Shown piece by piece: positions 10,401 through 21,199 of a DNA stretch of 64,000 bases. Both the position numbers and the translations under genes were made by a program. This DNA is from Strix aluco (taxonomy: Eukaryota; Chordata; Aves; Strigiformes; Strigidae). Location: the NCBI RefSeq assembly GCF_031877795.1, contig NC_133932.1:37277180-37341179 (forward strand), in the 5' to 3' direction. The notes under the pieces are model-generated. The model ran no database searches, was not told the DNA's origin, and saw only the letters and a program-made list of their open reading frames with translations. How positions within the stretch are numbered: position 1 is the stretch's first letter; the number at the start of each line of letters is the position of its first letter.

Positions 10401-13400
10401 TGATCTCCAAATCTAGGAAACCTAACCCAGCCACATCCTAGCAATGAAGTTGACAGTGCTCTAGCAAAATGCTCACATTGTTTTTTATTTATTCTGTTGC
10501 TTTGCAGCGTCAACCAGCATTTGACACCTTTGATAGCTCAAACTCTCTCTTTGCTGGATATTTTTTCTCGCTAAATGAAGATCAAACGCTTCAAGAAGTG
10601 CCAACAGGATTTGATTCTACTTCTTATGGTAACTCTTCACTTTGTTCTTTAGTCCATTCAGCAGATCAGAAAGGAATTTGTGGGATCTAACATTTCCTGG
10701 CTATACTCTTACAAGTGCAATGTAGATTTCCCTAAAAATAAGTGTTTTAGTACACAGACTTCTGTTTACATGCTTGATTTTTATCCATGTGAGGTGCTCA
10801 GTGGATGATTGGTGTTCTCTGTGCTGAAAAGAATGGGATTCAGTAGCCTAATAAGCTGACTGTCCATGGAAGAATCCTTAGTAGGTATTAAAGCAGAGCT
10901 AAGAGAGTTTAAAAAGTAAAAAAAAAAAAAAAAAAAAAAATTTATGTGTATTTAAACTTGTAACATCTCAACCATAATTAAAACGCAAGTATTCTGCAAG
11001 CTCCTTTCTTGACCCTCTGGTGTTAAATCCCAGTAGGTTTTACTCCATACCTTAAAAAACAGAGGTGGGGATGTTTACAGATCTCTTTTCTCTTCTTTTT
11101 GTTTTTTGGGTTGGGGTTTTTTTTTGTGTAGGACAGTACCTACCAAGAGTTCTCTACAAATTCTTGCCTAAAATCCCTGACAAAACAGGGAGTTTTGTCC
11201 AAAATATAGGTATTTTACCTGATGCTGCCTTTTCTCCCCTTAGGGAAGGGGCAGGGGGCGGGGGGGGGTGGAACCAACCCTCCAACCTCTGAAAACCACC
11301 AGTCCTTTGTTCTAATGTGATTCTAATCAGTTATCTGCTCTGGTCAGCAAAGCAAGTCCTAGCAGATATTGAGGATCGGTTGGTAAAAACAGCAGTTAAG
11401 CACAGGATGGTAATGAGCTCCACTTGCTGGGTCAAGTGGAGCCTGTAGATAGTCTAGGAGAACAAGAAGAGTTGTACAGCTTCATGAACTGACTTGGAGT
11501 CTGCCAAGTTCATCACCTTTATATACCCTGCTGCGTTATATGCGTCTAACACAGCAGAGCTCCTTCAAATGCAACCTGTGTGCGAGTTCAGAGGCGCTCA
11601 GATGTTCAGGGATACAGTAGCGAGTTGGTTGTCTTCAAATTACCTCTAGCTTAATGACACCAATCAATCACAAACAAAATATCAGTAAAAGGTTTCCTAA
11701 TCTGAAACATCCAGGCAGTGTGGTTGCTTTTCTCCAACTTTAAGACGTTCTTCTTTCAGAATAAAATAAGCTGAAATTTTCTGGTGAAAATTGCCCAATA
11801 AGAAAGTCCAAGTGGAAGCCAAATTTGTCCTTAAAATTGAATCTACTTGCAAATTTAAAAATCAGTTAAGCAGATTAGTTGTTTATACTGGCATAGGATG
11901 GTGCTGACTTTGGATTTTGTTGTGTTATTTAGGCACTGGATACCAGTTTGCTACCAATCACACTTGGTTGTTTCAGATGGTAGAATAATCTCACACTGTG
12001 TAGTTGGGTGATTAAGAGATGCATGGGAAGATCTGAAATAAAGTCCATCAGAAAGCATTGTTAAATAGTGCAAGCTGGTTCTTCATAACCCTACTATCAG
12101 TTACTTAGCTCTCACTAAATGAAGACTGTCTGGAGTTATAAGGAAGTCTGAGGTCAAACCATAGGTGACAAAATAGGACTGACTCTCACATTTCCTTTTT
12201 TTTTTTAAAAAAAAAGTAATAGTAAAATTTCCCTGCAACAAAGACACTTATGTAACTACTAAGAGTGAATGAGGATCTATATCACAAAAAGCTGCAAAGC
12301 TTTAATTTAGTGTGATGCCGTTTTATCAAATCAGTAGCACAGAGATTTTAGTGTTGATATATCAGAAAACGGATCTACACTATTTGTTTCTGTTTTGAAA
12401 ATGCCTAGTTTCTAGCATCCTTTTCTTCAAATAGTGCAGCAAAAACCTGTCACTTCTTTCACTAGCCTAAAAGTTAATGTATCTTCTGTTTCCCCTCCAC
12501 CACTTTTCTTTCTTGTAGAGTCCAACAACTGTGAATTGCCTCTGTTAACCCCGTGCAGTAAGGCTGTGATGAGTCAGGCCTTGAAAGATACTTTCAGTGG
12601 TTTCACAAAGGAACAGTGTCGGCTGGGTATCCCAAATAGTAAGTGTTTTCTATTTATAAGCTCCTTTTTTTAATGCTAAGGAGGAGGCTGAATAGCGGCT
12701 CTTTCAAAAGAGAAAGAATGATGTCAGTAGGAAATACAAGAATGGATCCTATGTGAATCTGGCACAGCTTGACTTGGAAAGACCAGACTTGCTGGTATTA
12801 GAAATGGGTGCATGGAGAGCTCGTGCTTTGGCAGCATAAGAGAGAATCAAGTAAGCTGAGGACATCTCTGATTACAAGTGAATGCGGAGGAAAATAGAGG
12901 ACTGGTTTGTGGGGGGTTTTTTAAATTCAAGAATACATTCATTCTGAATTGATTCAGAACTAAGTAACTCGGGTAAACAAATTTTTTCATTCATTACTTT
13001 CTAAAGATTATTTGACAAAGGTCAGGAGTTATCTCTAAATGCTGACTACTTTCTGTCTTGTAGATCCCTGGTTGTGGACTGAACAGCAAGTTTGCCAGTG
13101 GCTTTCATGGGCTACCAATGAATTTAGCTTGGCAAACGTGAACTTCCATCAGTTTCTTATGAGTGGCCAAGACTTGTGCAACCTGGGCAAGGAGCGTTTC
13201 CTGGAACTGGCACCTGACTATGTGGGTGATATTCTGTGGGAACACCTGGAACAGATGATAAAAGGTAGTTACAGAGCCAGAAAGAGCTTTTAAGGCTCTT
13301 CTAATAGGAACAGAAATGGGACTCTTTCAACATTTGTTTCACTATGGAGGACTCTTACTACATGTGAAAACTCAAAATAAACTTTAAAACTTGGTTAATA

Positions 13401-16400
13401 AAAGCATTATCAGAACTATTAATACATTCTTAGTACGCAAAGCACAGATGCAGATATCTGCAGAAATCATTCCCTGTTCAGGCTGAGTACCTATTGTGGT
13501 CAGATTTTATTTGGAATAATCATTGAAATAAATGAGATTAGGATAAGGCTACTGTAATACCCTGTTTAAAAAAAAAATAACCAAGAGTTTGACAAAATTT
13601 GTTCACTTCTTATTACAAGTTTTTGTTCCTTCAGTGTAGTGTTTTGAGGTAATTCAGTGAATGAATGTAAGGAGTCAAAGACACCTAGAGGTGTCTTGGG
13701 CAAACAGTGATGGTATTGCTGAAACCCTACATGCTGTGCCCTGTGAGTTTCATTGGGTTTGGAGTGTCACATTCACCTTAAAACACACTGCAATTATTGT
13801 TTCTAAGTTTTATGTTAAAATTCAATTGGTATGATGGTTTTCAAGCCTATTGGAGGTTGGTTAGGGTTTTTGGTGGGTTTGTTTTTTTTTTTTACAAGAG
13901 AGAGAATGCAATGCAGTGCATTAGTAGAAATTTATGTGAATGGTGATGTGAATGATGACCCCAAGTCAAGAGAGTCAGATGCTTTTTGTAGCATACAGGT
14001 CAGATTTTTAAAACTATAAAACCAACTTTTTTTTTTTCTCCTCTCCCCAGACAGCCAAGAGAAAACGCAGGATCAGTACGTGGAGAACTCTCATCTCACC
14101 TCAGTTCCTCACTGGGTCAATAACAATTCCTTAAGTAAGTATTTTAAGAAATTTGAAGTTTTACATCTGTTTATTCTAAGCATGTCACAGATCCCAGTTT
14201 AAAAAATAAAAACACCAGAATAGTTACTGTGCTTAAGGAGAGCACTTGACTTCAATTGCTGCAGCCTTCTTTCCTAGTATTGTTTAATTGTCATCTAATT
14301 CATATTGGAAATCTTTTGAAGAGTAAAGGCTTTGAGAAAATCAAATTTCCTCTTGGTATGCCAAAGCGTACATCTGTGGAGCAGAATGACCACTCCCACC
14401 TCTAGCAAATGGAGTCAAAAGCTAGCATCACTGGGGAGCAGCAAGAGTTATGTTTAGGCCTTTTTGAAGAAGCGTAGAAGTGTAACAGCTTTTGAAAGCA
14501 TGTGGGGCACAATTCTAGCTCCCTCAGATTGTTTGATTGGTATTGTATTTCATTCTACCACAGTCAATCTCCAGTTCAACCTTATTACACCACTTAATGA
14601 TGAGGGCCTTACGCAAAACCACTTGAGCTTCTTCAGTTTTTTCTGTAGCCCTGTAGTTTCCTTGAAGAACAAACAATAGACACATTTGTGGTTGGCAAGT
14701 TGTAGAGGGAGGCTTACAGAATGTGATTTGGAGTCCATTAGATGGGGATCTTCTCACCAACTTCAGTAGCCTTTCCAGTAGGCTGCAGCATCTATCACTC
14801 TTGGATCTTTCGTGGGAAAATCACTTCTTGGTGGCACAACTGTAGTGAGGTGAGGGAGGTGTATTAGTCTGTTTAAGGGTCTGCAGGGAAAATAATCCAA
14901 TTAATTATTTTATTTCTTTCATCAGCTGTTAATGTAGATCAGAACTCCTATGGTATGCAAATGCCTGGATACCCTAAAGCCCTCAGTTATCCCAAACCCA
15001 GTCTCCTGACTGACGTCTGTCAGACTTCCACAGGACCGAATCTCCTCAATCCAGAACAGGAGTTTTCATTGTTCCCTAAAACCCAAGCAGATGCTGTTGG
15101 TGTGAACTACTGTGCAGTAAATCAAGATTTTCCAAGAAGCAATCTGAACTTGCTGATAGATAATTCTGGTGAGTCATTATCTGCATAATAACCATGGGTC
15201 CAAGGCCATAGTCTGTATGTCTTTTCCTCCTTTGCATAATTTATATATACAAGCTAGACTGAGGGGGAGAAAAAAACCCAACACTTCTTTGTTTTTTGTT
15301 CTATAAAGGTAAGCTTAGAGAACATGAATCTAGTGACAGTGGTGCAGAAAGTTACGAAGGCTCAGATTCGATGTTACAGTCCTGGAACAGCCAGTCGTCA
15401 TTAGTGGATTTACAGCGTGTGCCATCCTATGAGAGTTTTGAAGATGACTGTAGCCAGTCCTTGTGTCTGAGCAAACCTACAATGTCTTTCAAAGACTATA
15501 TTCAAGAACGAAGTGATCCTGTAGAGCAAGGGAAACCAGTTATACCGGCAGCAATTCTAGCTGGCTTTACTGGTAAGTAGTAAAGCAAAATGGTCACTGC
15601 TTTTCTTATGTAACATCAATATTCTCTGTAAACATGTACCATGGTGATAAAGTTTTATAGTTGTAAGGTATGCCTTACAACTTAGTCAGAGACCACTACT
15701 CATAAAGAGTTTTAGTTTTAAATGTTCCTAAAGAGAGTCTCATACAAGAACAGGCAGCTACGTCAGAACATGTAACAATCAAATGTGCTTTTTGATCTGT
15801 TTGAAAAACAGGGAAACTTGGAGAAAATCTTTCACACTTGGGAGTTTCTGCAGTTATTGGCTTGCCTGTTAAGATCTTGTCCCTGCTGAAACCAATTTTT
15901 CCTCTAGAACATTTGCCAAGCCAAGGACTGCAAGACAAGCCCTGGAGCTTGAAGTGCAGCTGATGGGAGGTGGGAGTGAGGGCTAAGGGATCCATATGAA
16001 AGGGAAAGACCTAGCTTGTATCAAATCCTGTGTTTCCATGAAAAAGCTGACTTGTCTTAGTTTTAACATGTTTAGGAACAGATCTGTGTTATAGAGAAAA
16101 CCTTGGGATTCTTTCTGATATTAAAAAAAAAAGTAACTCAGAGTATACAAGATCTATCTTGTGATATGAGTATGGTCACATACACTGGATGTGGTAGGAG
16201 CTTGCAGAAGTATTAATTGTAGTTTCTCCTCTCAACAGGCAGTGGACCTATACAGCTATGGCAATTCCTTCTGGAGTTACTGACTGACAAGTCCTGTCAG
16301 TCATTCATTAGTTGGACAGGAGATGGATGGGAATTTAAACTTGCTGACCCAGATGAGGTATGTGGCTAATTTTGATGAACAAAAAGATTTAGGGTCTGAT

Positions 16401-17513
16401 CTGCCTTCTGTGGGCCTAGTCTTGAGTATAAAGCATTTATATGATCAGATACTTGCTGAAATCTCATCTGCAAATGCTTCACTGTACGGTCAGGATTGCT
16501 GTGGGATGTTTCCCCCCTCTCCTCTTACACAGGGATATCAGCAATTGCTTGTAGTTAGGAGGAACATGTTGTATAGCTTGAAACTTAAAGGTAGTATACA
16601 AAGCTAGTTCTTTGGACAGTGTAATACTGTAGGTTATCTTAACGGATGTGGTTGAATCAACAATGTCTGGGATTGCACGAAGGTGTGAGGAAAATGCACG
16701 CCACGTATCGCTGTTTTAGATACACAGCTAGTTCTGCTTTTGAAAAATTTTGGGAACTTATAGCTTTAGTCATTAAATAAAATGCATTTTCATTTTCTGA
16801 TACTGTTATCAGTAGGAAAGTTATTTTATTAAGAGACATGATATAAAGTCCACTGAAGCCTTTACTAAAAAAAAAAGAGGGGAGGGGGAAATCATTAACT
16901 CCAAGGAACTTCGTATAATTCAGTTTCCATTTAAAGAATATCCCATACTGTGCAATAGCAAATCAATGTTTAAATACTGTCATCTTGAGAGAGGAGACTA
17001 TATTTCCCACAAACTTGATCTCCTTAAACACATTTTGGCCCATCCACTATAAATAGGTATCCTTTTCACTGATATTTGCTATCAGCCACTTTCTCCTGAA
17101 GCTGCTGCCAATAATTGTCTCTAAGCACGTTCAGCTGAAGGGTCAGTCACCAACTCTTCTCTTATCTGAGTTTGGAACATCTAAAGCAAATTAAATGCTC
17201 TGAGAAAGGGTTTTAATAACTGTGTTTATCATCCACTGACTAGAAGAACATGGCTTGAATAAACACTTCGCATTTTGCTTTCTTTTTGGACTGACAGGTG
17301 GCACGGAGGTGGGGAAGGAGGAAAAACAAGCCAAAAATGAACTATGAGAAGCTCAGCCGAGGCCTACGCTACTATTATGACAAGAACATCATCCACAAGA
17401 CTTCAGGGAAACGCTATGTGTATCGCTTTGTGTGCGACCTGCAGAACCTGCTGGGGTACACGGCGGAGGAGCTGCACGCGATGCTGGGGGTGCAGCCCGA
17501 CACAGAGGACTGA
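7397..17513 (+). CDS. ETS2: ETS2 transcription factor, 479 aa, nine coding exons
   Basis: Nuclear DNA-binding transcription factor of the ETS family that binds GGAA/T sites and acts downstream of RAS/MAPK. Coding exons: 7397-7468, 10508-10628, 12519-12638, 13064-13264, 14051-14134, 14926-15168, 15309-15572, 16239-16357, 17298-17513. They sum to 1440 nt, 479 codons plus TGA. Domains in order: an acidic N-terminal region; Thr75-Pro76 in a LLTPCSKAV motif, equivalent to the human Thr72 MAP-kinase site; PNT/SAM domain about 85-171; central transactivation region; Ser-rich segment about 288-310; inhibitory helix segment about 339-369; ETS domain about 370-455 with the LSRGLRYYY recognition helix, whose Arg429 and Arg432 contact the GGA core. 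ETS1 was considered, but the N-terminal sequence and the LGVQPDTED end are those of ETS2. All domains are intact. Confidence 0.98.
7469..10507 (+). other. ETS2: ETS2 intron 2
   Basis: A phase 0 intron of 3039 nt, ending CTGTTGCTTTGCAG. It holds a palindromic (TG)n(TA)n(CA)n microsatellite at 10163-10195. A 103-codon frame (8073-8384) looks random. No repeat family was recognised. Confidence 0.6.
10163..10195. repeat. Palindromic (TG)n(TA)n(CA)n microsatellite
   Basis: A run of TG units passes through TA units into CA units and ends in CACGTG, so the tract is nearly self-complementary about its TA centre and can extrude as a cruciform. It is intronic and probably highly polymorphic. Confidence 0.9.
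10508..10628 (+). CDS. ETS2: ETS2 coding exon 3
   Basis: Residues 25-64 plus the first base of Glu65, from [15 protein letters not shown] to STSY; donor TATG/GTAACT. This exon contains an SSNS-type insertion and a GYFFS segment where human has GSLFAVFPS, part of why the bird protein is longer. Acidic, glutamine-containing transactivation-type sequence, with no folded domain expected. Confidence 0.96.
10629..12518 (+). other. ETS2: ETS2 intron 3
   Basis: An intron of 1890 nt (phase 1) with a 23-A run at 10918-10940 and a T11A9 palindrome at 12196-12215. A G-rich stretch with nine consecutive Gs lies near 11260. No gene is seen, and nothing ties the A-run to a retroposon. Confidence 0.6.
10918..10940. 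repeat. Poly(A) homopolymer, 23 bases
   Basis: An uninterrupted run of 23 adenines preceded by AAAAAGT. No SINE or processed-copy body with target-site duplication was recognised upstream, so it is reported only as a homopolymer. Confidence 0.9.
12519..12638 (+). CDS. ETS2: ETS2 coding exon 4 (MAPK site, PNT start)
   Basis: Residues 65 (last two bases) to 105 (first base). The acceptor is TTTCTTGTAG and the donor AAATA/GTAAGT, which leaves the last A of the exon to form Asn105 with the next exon. Contains the Thr-Pro phosphorylation motif [14 protein letters not shown] (Thr75) and the first PNT helix, through KEQCRLGIP. Thr phosphorylation here recruits CBP/p300 in mammals. Confidence 0.97.
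12639..13063 (+). other. ETS2: ETS2 intron 4
   Basis: A short intron of 425 nt between GTAAGT and CTTGTAG. No repeat or other feature was recognised. Confidence 0.7.
13064..13264 (+). CDS. ETS2: ETS2 coding exon 5 (PNT core)
   Basis: Residues 106-171 plus the first base of Asp172. Encodes most of the PNT/SAM five-helix bundle: [20 protein letters not shown], then [20 protein letters not shown] and HLEQMIK. In ETS1/ETS2 this domain docks ERK and partner proteins. All expected hydrophobic core positions appear present. The donor is AAAAG/GTAGTT, somewhat off consensus at +4 to +6. Confidence 0.97.
13265..14050 (+). other. ETS2: ETS2 intron 5
   Basis: An intron of 786 nt ending in a strong pyrimidine tract TTTTTTTTTCTCCTCTCCCCAG. 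No gene or repeat family was recognised. Confidence 0.7.
14051..14134 (+). CDS. ETS2: ETS2 coding exon 6
   Basis: 84 nt, residues 172 (last two bases) to 200 (first base); [20 protein letters not shown] then WVNNNSL. Being 84 nt and phase 1 at both ends, it could be skipped without shifting the frame. Encodes the linker after the PNT domain. The donor is TTAA/GTAAGT. Confidence 0.96.
   Translation, partial: TAKRKRRISTWRTLISPQFLTGSITIP
14135..14925 (+). other. ETS2: ETS2 intron 6
   Basis: An intron of 791 nt from GTAAGT to TTTCTTTCATCAG. Overlapping 60-78 codon frames on both strands look random. No element was recognised. Confidence 0.7.
14926..15168 (+). CDS. ETS2: ETS2 coding exon 7
   Basis: 243 nt, residues 200-281 (split codons at both ends, phase 1). 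Central transactivation region, less conserved between bird and human; contains [24 protein letters not shown] and [10 protein letters not shown], which match human ETS2 blocks. Frame-neutral if skipped. Donor TCTG/GTGAGT. Confidence 0.96.
15309..15572 (+). CDS. ETS2: ETS2 coding exon 8 (Ser-rich and inhibitory region)
   Basis: 264 nt, residues 281-369, phase 1 at both ends. Encodes a Ser-rich segment ([14 protein letters not shown]) of the kind that calcium-dependent kinases phosphorylate in ETS1, then [20 protein letters not shown] and the region corresponding to the ETS1 inhibitory helices ([18 protein letters not shown]). The preceding intron is only 140 nt (15169-15308). The exon begins GTAAGC right after the acceptor AG, so acceptor and donor-like motifs abut (see findings). 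The acceptor is supported because it alone keeps the frame into KLREH. Confidence 0.95.
15573..16238 (+). other. ETS2: ETS2 intron 8
   Basis: An intron of 666 nt from GTAAGT to CTCTCAACAG. A 99-codon antisense frame (15696-15995) is not recognised. No repeat family is seen. Confidence 0.7.
16239..16357 (+). CDS. ETS2: ETS2 coding exon 9 (ETS domain, first half)
   Basis: 119 nt, residues 369 (last two bases) to 408, ending in phase 0 at GATGAG/GTATGT. Encodes ETS helix 1 and the first strands: [35 protein letters not shown]. The conserved tryptophans of the winged helix-turn-helix fold are present. Confidence 0.98.
16358..17297 (+). other. ETS2: ETS2 intron 9
   Basis: An intron of 940 nt splitting the ETS domain at phase 0 between Glu408 and Val409, a conserved site in ETS1/ETS2 genes. 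Ends TTTGGACTGACAG. No other gene or repeat was recognised. Confidence 0.7.
17298..17513 (+). CDS. ETS2: ETS2 coding exon 10 (recognition helix, stop)
   Basis: Residues 409-479 and stop TGA (17511-17513). Starts [18 protein letters not shown] and contains the recognition helix [12 protein letters not shown] with Arg429 and Arg432, followed by the wing and the C-terminal inhibitory helix region ending [13 protein letters not shown], diagnostic of ETS2. Human has GKRKNKPK where this bird has GRRKNKPK, a conservative change. The exon is notably GC-rich toward its end. Confidence 0.98.
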   Translation: MARRWGRRKNKPKMNYEKLSRGLRYYYDKNIIHKTSGKRYVYRFVCDLQNLLGYTAEELHAMLGVQPDTED

Positions 17514-17951
17514 GCCCAACAACGTGATGCTGCATGGGTGAAGATCACGTGTTGGGACTGTGTCTGGGAACCATCTGCAGTCAGTTCTTCTAGCTGTTCA
17601 GATGGGTGCAACTGTTGGGAAATAAGGACCTTAGCCAATTTTGTAACCAGGGAGAGCTGGAAGGAAGTGGCCTTATTTCATCAGTGGCTTCGGGTGTTGC
17701 CATGTCAGGCACTTGAGCAGCATGGAAGTCAGCACAGACCCTAGCTCTGTCATGAAGACATGGAAATGCTCTTGGGTTAAGCATTTCGACTACCTGTACT
17801 GCCATGTAAAGCGTTTTGACTACTATGCTGCCACATAATAATGGGTTGGCTTTAAAACCAAAGGTTGGATGAGAAACCAGTGATGCAGCAGAACTATTGC
17901 TTGGATATTTTAAAATACCATCATCCTTGCTTACATCTTACAATCTGCAAT

Positions 17952-17960
17952 TTATTTAAA
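17952..17960 (+). promoter_or_regulatory. ETS2: AU-rich instability element
   Basis: TTATTTAAA fits the UUAUUUA(U/A)(U/A) nonamer bound by TTP/ELAVL-type proteins. It sits about 440 nt after the stop within a longer A/T run, with another TTTATTTTAAA nearby. Function is inferred. Confidence 0.5.
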
Positions 17961-18167
17961 AAAAAACCCAACTAATTTATTTTAAACGAGCAGTAAGGAA
18001 AATCAATGCTAGTTTTGTTCTGAAGCATGTTTTATTATTACTACTCCAGAAATGTGCTGCATAGGTACATAAACACTCTATGTCTCAAACCAGATGTAGC
18101 AGCTGTTAACAAAAAAAAGACCCTTTTAAAGAAGGGAAGGAAAATCACACCATTTCAATATTCAGTT

Positions 18168-18175
18168 TGTATATA
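18168..18175 (+). promoter_or_regulatory. ETS2: Pumilio response element
   Basis: TGTATATA matches the PUM1/PUM2 consensus UGUANAUA exactly, in an unstructured AT-rich part of the 3' UTR. Repression or decay through Pumilio is a family-based inference. Confidence 0.5.
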
Positions 18176-18889
18176 TTCTGTGATTCTTTTTGAAACTCCT
18201 ATTTAACAGATACTGTATAGTGTAAATTAAACTAATTGTATGTGTGTTTTGAAATAGGACGAATGTAAACTTATCAAACTTTTTTCATGTTTGTCTAGGA
18301 TATACAACCTTCTGCAAATATTTAATTGGCCTGAGAGACAACATAAGTGCTCAGTATGCATGCATATGGTATGCCTATGATATGAAGTGGGGTGGGGGGT
18401 GGGGAGGGAGGGCTGGCTCAGTATTTTGCCAAGACTGAAGCTGGCAATTCTTTGTGCATTTTGGCATTTTTACAAGAAACTAATGTTATATTCTGGGACA
18501 TAAAGGGCCTGTTTGTTGTTTCTTCTGTAACTGAAAATGAAAATATTAATATGGATAAAATTACCTTTTTTCCTTTATAAATGGCATATGTTTTTCAACT
18601 TCTATGCATGTCCTTTTAAAAAAATTTATATACAAGCCTTATTTTTTCAGTTGACTTGTCTCTTCTTCCCGCAGTTTATCCTGTATGATTAAAATATGAA
18701 TTCTATTTTTGGAAATAACTGTGACTCCTTTTCAAAGATCAGGAGGGATTTATGTAGCAGCTATTTTTACTGCAAAAAAGAAAATTCACTGGAAAAATGT
18801 ACTTTGTAAGAAAGCTTTATTTTTTATCTGAGCTTGATGTACATTTAAATGTGTGTTGTACAGTGTGAGAGGTTTAAAAATGAGTCTTT

Positions 18890-18935
18890 ATTAAAACCTC
18901 TTGACCAAGAAAATATCACATGTGCTTTTTAATTT
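18890..18935 (+). terminator. ETS2: ETS2 main poly(A) site
   Basis: The hexamer ATTAAA (18890-18895) lies about 24 nt before CACA (18917-18920), followed at once by the GU/U-rich element TGTGCTTTTTAATTT (18921-18935). Spacing and composition are those of a strong cleavage site, so cleavage is expected near 18919. Confidence 0.75.
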
Positions 18936-20804
18936 GGAAAGTTTCAGAGGAGATAATTTTTTTTGTTTATTTGTTGGTTCAACCCTTGTCCATTCTACTA
19001 CCACCACCCTAAACTTTTGCAGGATTAAAAAACAAACAAAAAAAACCCACCCCAAAACTAACCCAATCCAACCAGGTTTATGGGTGTGGGGAGCTTGTTG
19101 GAGAAAATTCTGCAAGAGTGGATAGGCTGATGGTCTTGAACCAAGCTAAATGTATGCAACGACTCTGTGTCAATTCAAGTTAATGCCTTTGTGCTGTGCC
19201 TCTGAGAGAAACCTAGCAGTTCTGCACCGTGGTGTGAATCAGTGTGTAAACTGATGGGTAAATATATGGAAGAACAGAGGCATGTTAAGACTACTTATGC
19301 TTATACAGTATAGAATCAGGAACAGTTTAAAGAAAGCCTACTGTCCTAACTATTTTTAGCTCATACTTTTTCCCCTCCCTCCACCTTACAGAAAAGCAGG
19401 AAATAGGGAAACATTTGCTCTTAAGCATGTATTTAAAAAGTAGAAAATGTAGCTATTCAAAAAAAAATGGTGCTTCCCCCTAGGCTTCTTGATCTTTCTA
19501 CCAAACTGTGGCTGTGTGTTGCTTTCATTATAGCCACGCTGATTTTACAGCATGTTAAAAATGTGGAGAAAAAAGGTGGGTGGCTTTTTTTTTTGAGAAT
19601 GCCTTTCTAAATGGATGGAGCTGAAAGGGTAGGTGTGTGTCTTGTAGAGTAGCCCTGGTCTTCCCTGAACAGCTACAGACACTGTCCTTCAGCCTTACTT
19701 TTCATTGTCCCTGTGAAGGAAAAGAAGCCTTCCACCTCCTTTCTCCCTTCATGTCAGCCACTGCTGCAGGCTGAGATGCATCTCAGTTGGTGCTGGCCTA
19801 CAGACTGGTCTCACACTAATGACAAAGAGGAGGTAAGGGTGTAGAGAGCTGTGATGCCCTGAGCTAAGCCAGAACTTGACACAAAGAGGAAAAAAACCCT
19901 CAAAGCAACAAGCTTTCCTGGGCTTTGGGTAACAGCCTTAAAAAGGTAGTGCTACATATTACCTGCCTTTAAGCTATGATCCTAATGAGGGGAGACACCT
20001 TATTCTGCAGGAAATCATGTATGATCTATCACAACAAATGTCTTTTTTTTTTTCCCTGGGTGTCTTTCTCATGCCGTGGCTGCAGAGCCCTAACAGTCCT
20101 CTCAATCTGTACAAGTTTCATTTTCAGTCTCTTTTCCCTGAACACAGAACTTCCTTCATTTAGACTGAAAGCTTAGCTGCTTCTTGTGTGCGTGATCAAT
20201 GTTAGCTCCTACCTAGAGACTAAAGGGAAGTTGTTTATTTTCCTCCCTCAGCAGAAAAATAAATTTCATCATAGCAGAAGTAACAAAGCATCCCAGTACA
20301 CGCAACCCACACTAGTGTGTCTTCCAGAAGCAAAACCTAGTATCCTGCACTGGTCAGGATCAATGCAGCGGTCCAACCTGTAACCCAATATGACCCAAAA
20401 GACAATTATTAAAGGATATTTTGTCGCAGCACACACAGAAAACACCGCTCTGTTTTCTCAGCCACCCAGCATCAAAGGGGCTGTTGAAAGTAATCTGGAT
20501 AAATTCTTCACCTTCTTCATGACTTGCCTCTCTGCCCTTCCAGCTGCCAGCTTTCCTCATGAGACAGCAGTCAAAATAAGTCTTGCAGTTGGCACCTACC
20601 CATGGTTGGCATGTCACCTCTAATAACAAAGTTCAGCTTCAAAGCCTTCTTCACTCTTCTTTTTTTTTTTAAGAAAAAGGTAGAATCCCATCCTAAGTAA
20701 AACAATACCTCCAGTTTGGGAAATCTATGAACCACAAACACTCTACATTCAGGAGGCTATTTTGGGAAATCTCTGTCTACTGCACCCCATTCTTATACTC
20801 GCTT
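18936..20804. other. 3' flank of ETS2, no gene
   Basis: Contains an imperfect T-rich/A-rich inverted repeat just past the poly(A) site: 18957-18972 pairs with 19030-19045 at 15 of 16 positions. The remainder is ordinary intergenic sequence. No exon or repeat family was recognised. Confidence 0.5.
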
Positions 20805-20892
20805 TAGGTCTTAGCTGTTGGCCACCGTCAGGTGGAGGGTAGGACCATGAGAAATGGGGTAGATGATGGATCACTTATCCCAGTACTATATC
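20805..20892 (+). repeat. CR1-like LINE 3' fragment
   Basis: The stretch GTTGGCCACCGTCAGG ... AGATGATGGATCACTTATCCCAGTA resembles the 3' untranslated part of older CR1 elements (ggccactgtcagagacaggatactgggctagatggaccattggtctgacccagta in pieces). It is degraded, with no tail microsatellite. The family assignment is by eye only. Confidence 0.45.
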
Positions 20893-21199
20893 CCCACCAG
20901 TGGGAGTAGGATCAAGTAAACCTGGCCACTCTGCTGGTCCATTCCTGCTGTGATCCCCCAGCAGCCCCCTGCAGGTTCAGCCTGTTGGAGGGGACATCCT
21001 GCCCATTTCTTTTACTACTGACTTAAGGACTTATTGCCTTACCTGACCTGTAAGGAAGCCCCCTGGCCTCTCTCTACTGACTTGTCCTCAAGCATTGGAG
21101 ACCAACACCTCACCCAGGGGCTGAGGTACACCAAGGTTTTGTTCAGCAGCAAAACAAAGTTGGCAGTCATTGCACGTTGAGCTGATGATTTCAGAGAGC

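Larger units (their letters stand above)
17514..18919 (+). other. ETS2: ETS2 3' untranslated region
   Basis: About 1.4 kb from the stop codon to the predicted cleavage site. AT-rich, with several ATTTA pentamers, including the class II AU-rich nonamer TTATTTAAA at 17952-17960, and a perfect Pumilio element at 18168-18175. Earlier hexamers ATTAAA at 18226-18231 and 18688-18693 could give shorter 3' ends. Frames inside it (e.g. 17538-17744) are not genes. The features fit a short-lived mRNA. Confidence 0.85.
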
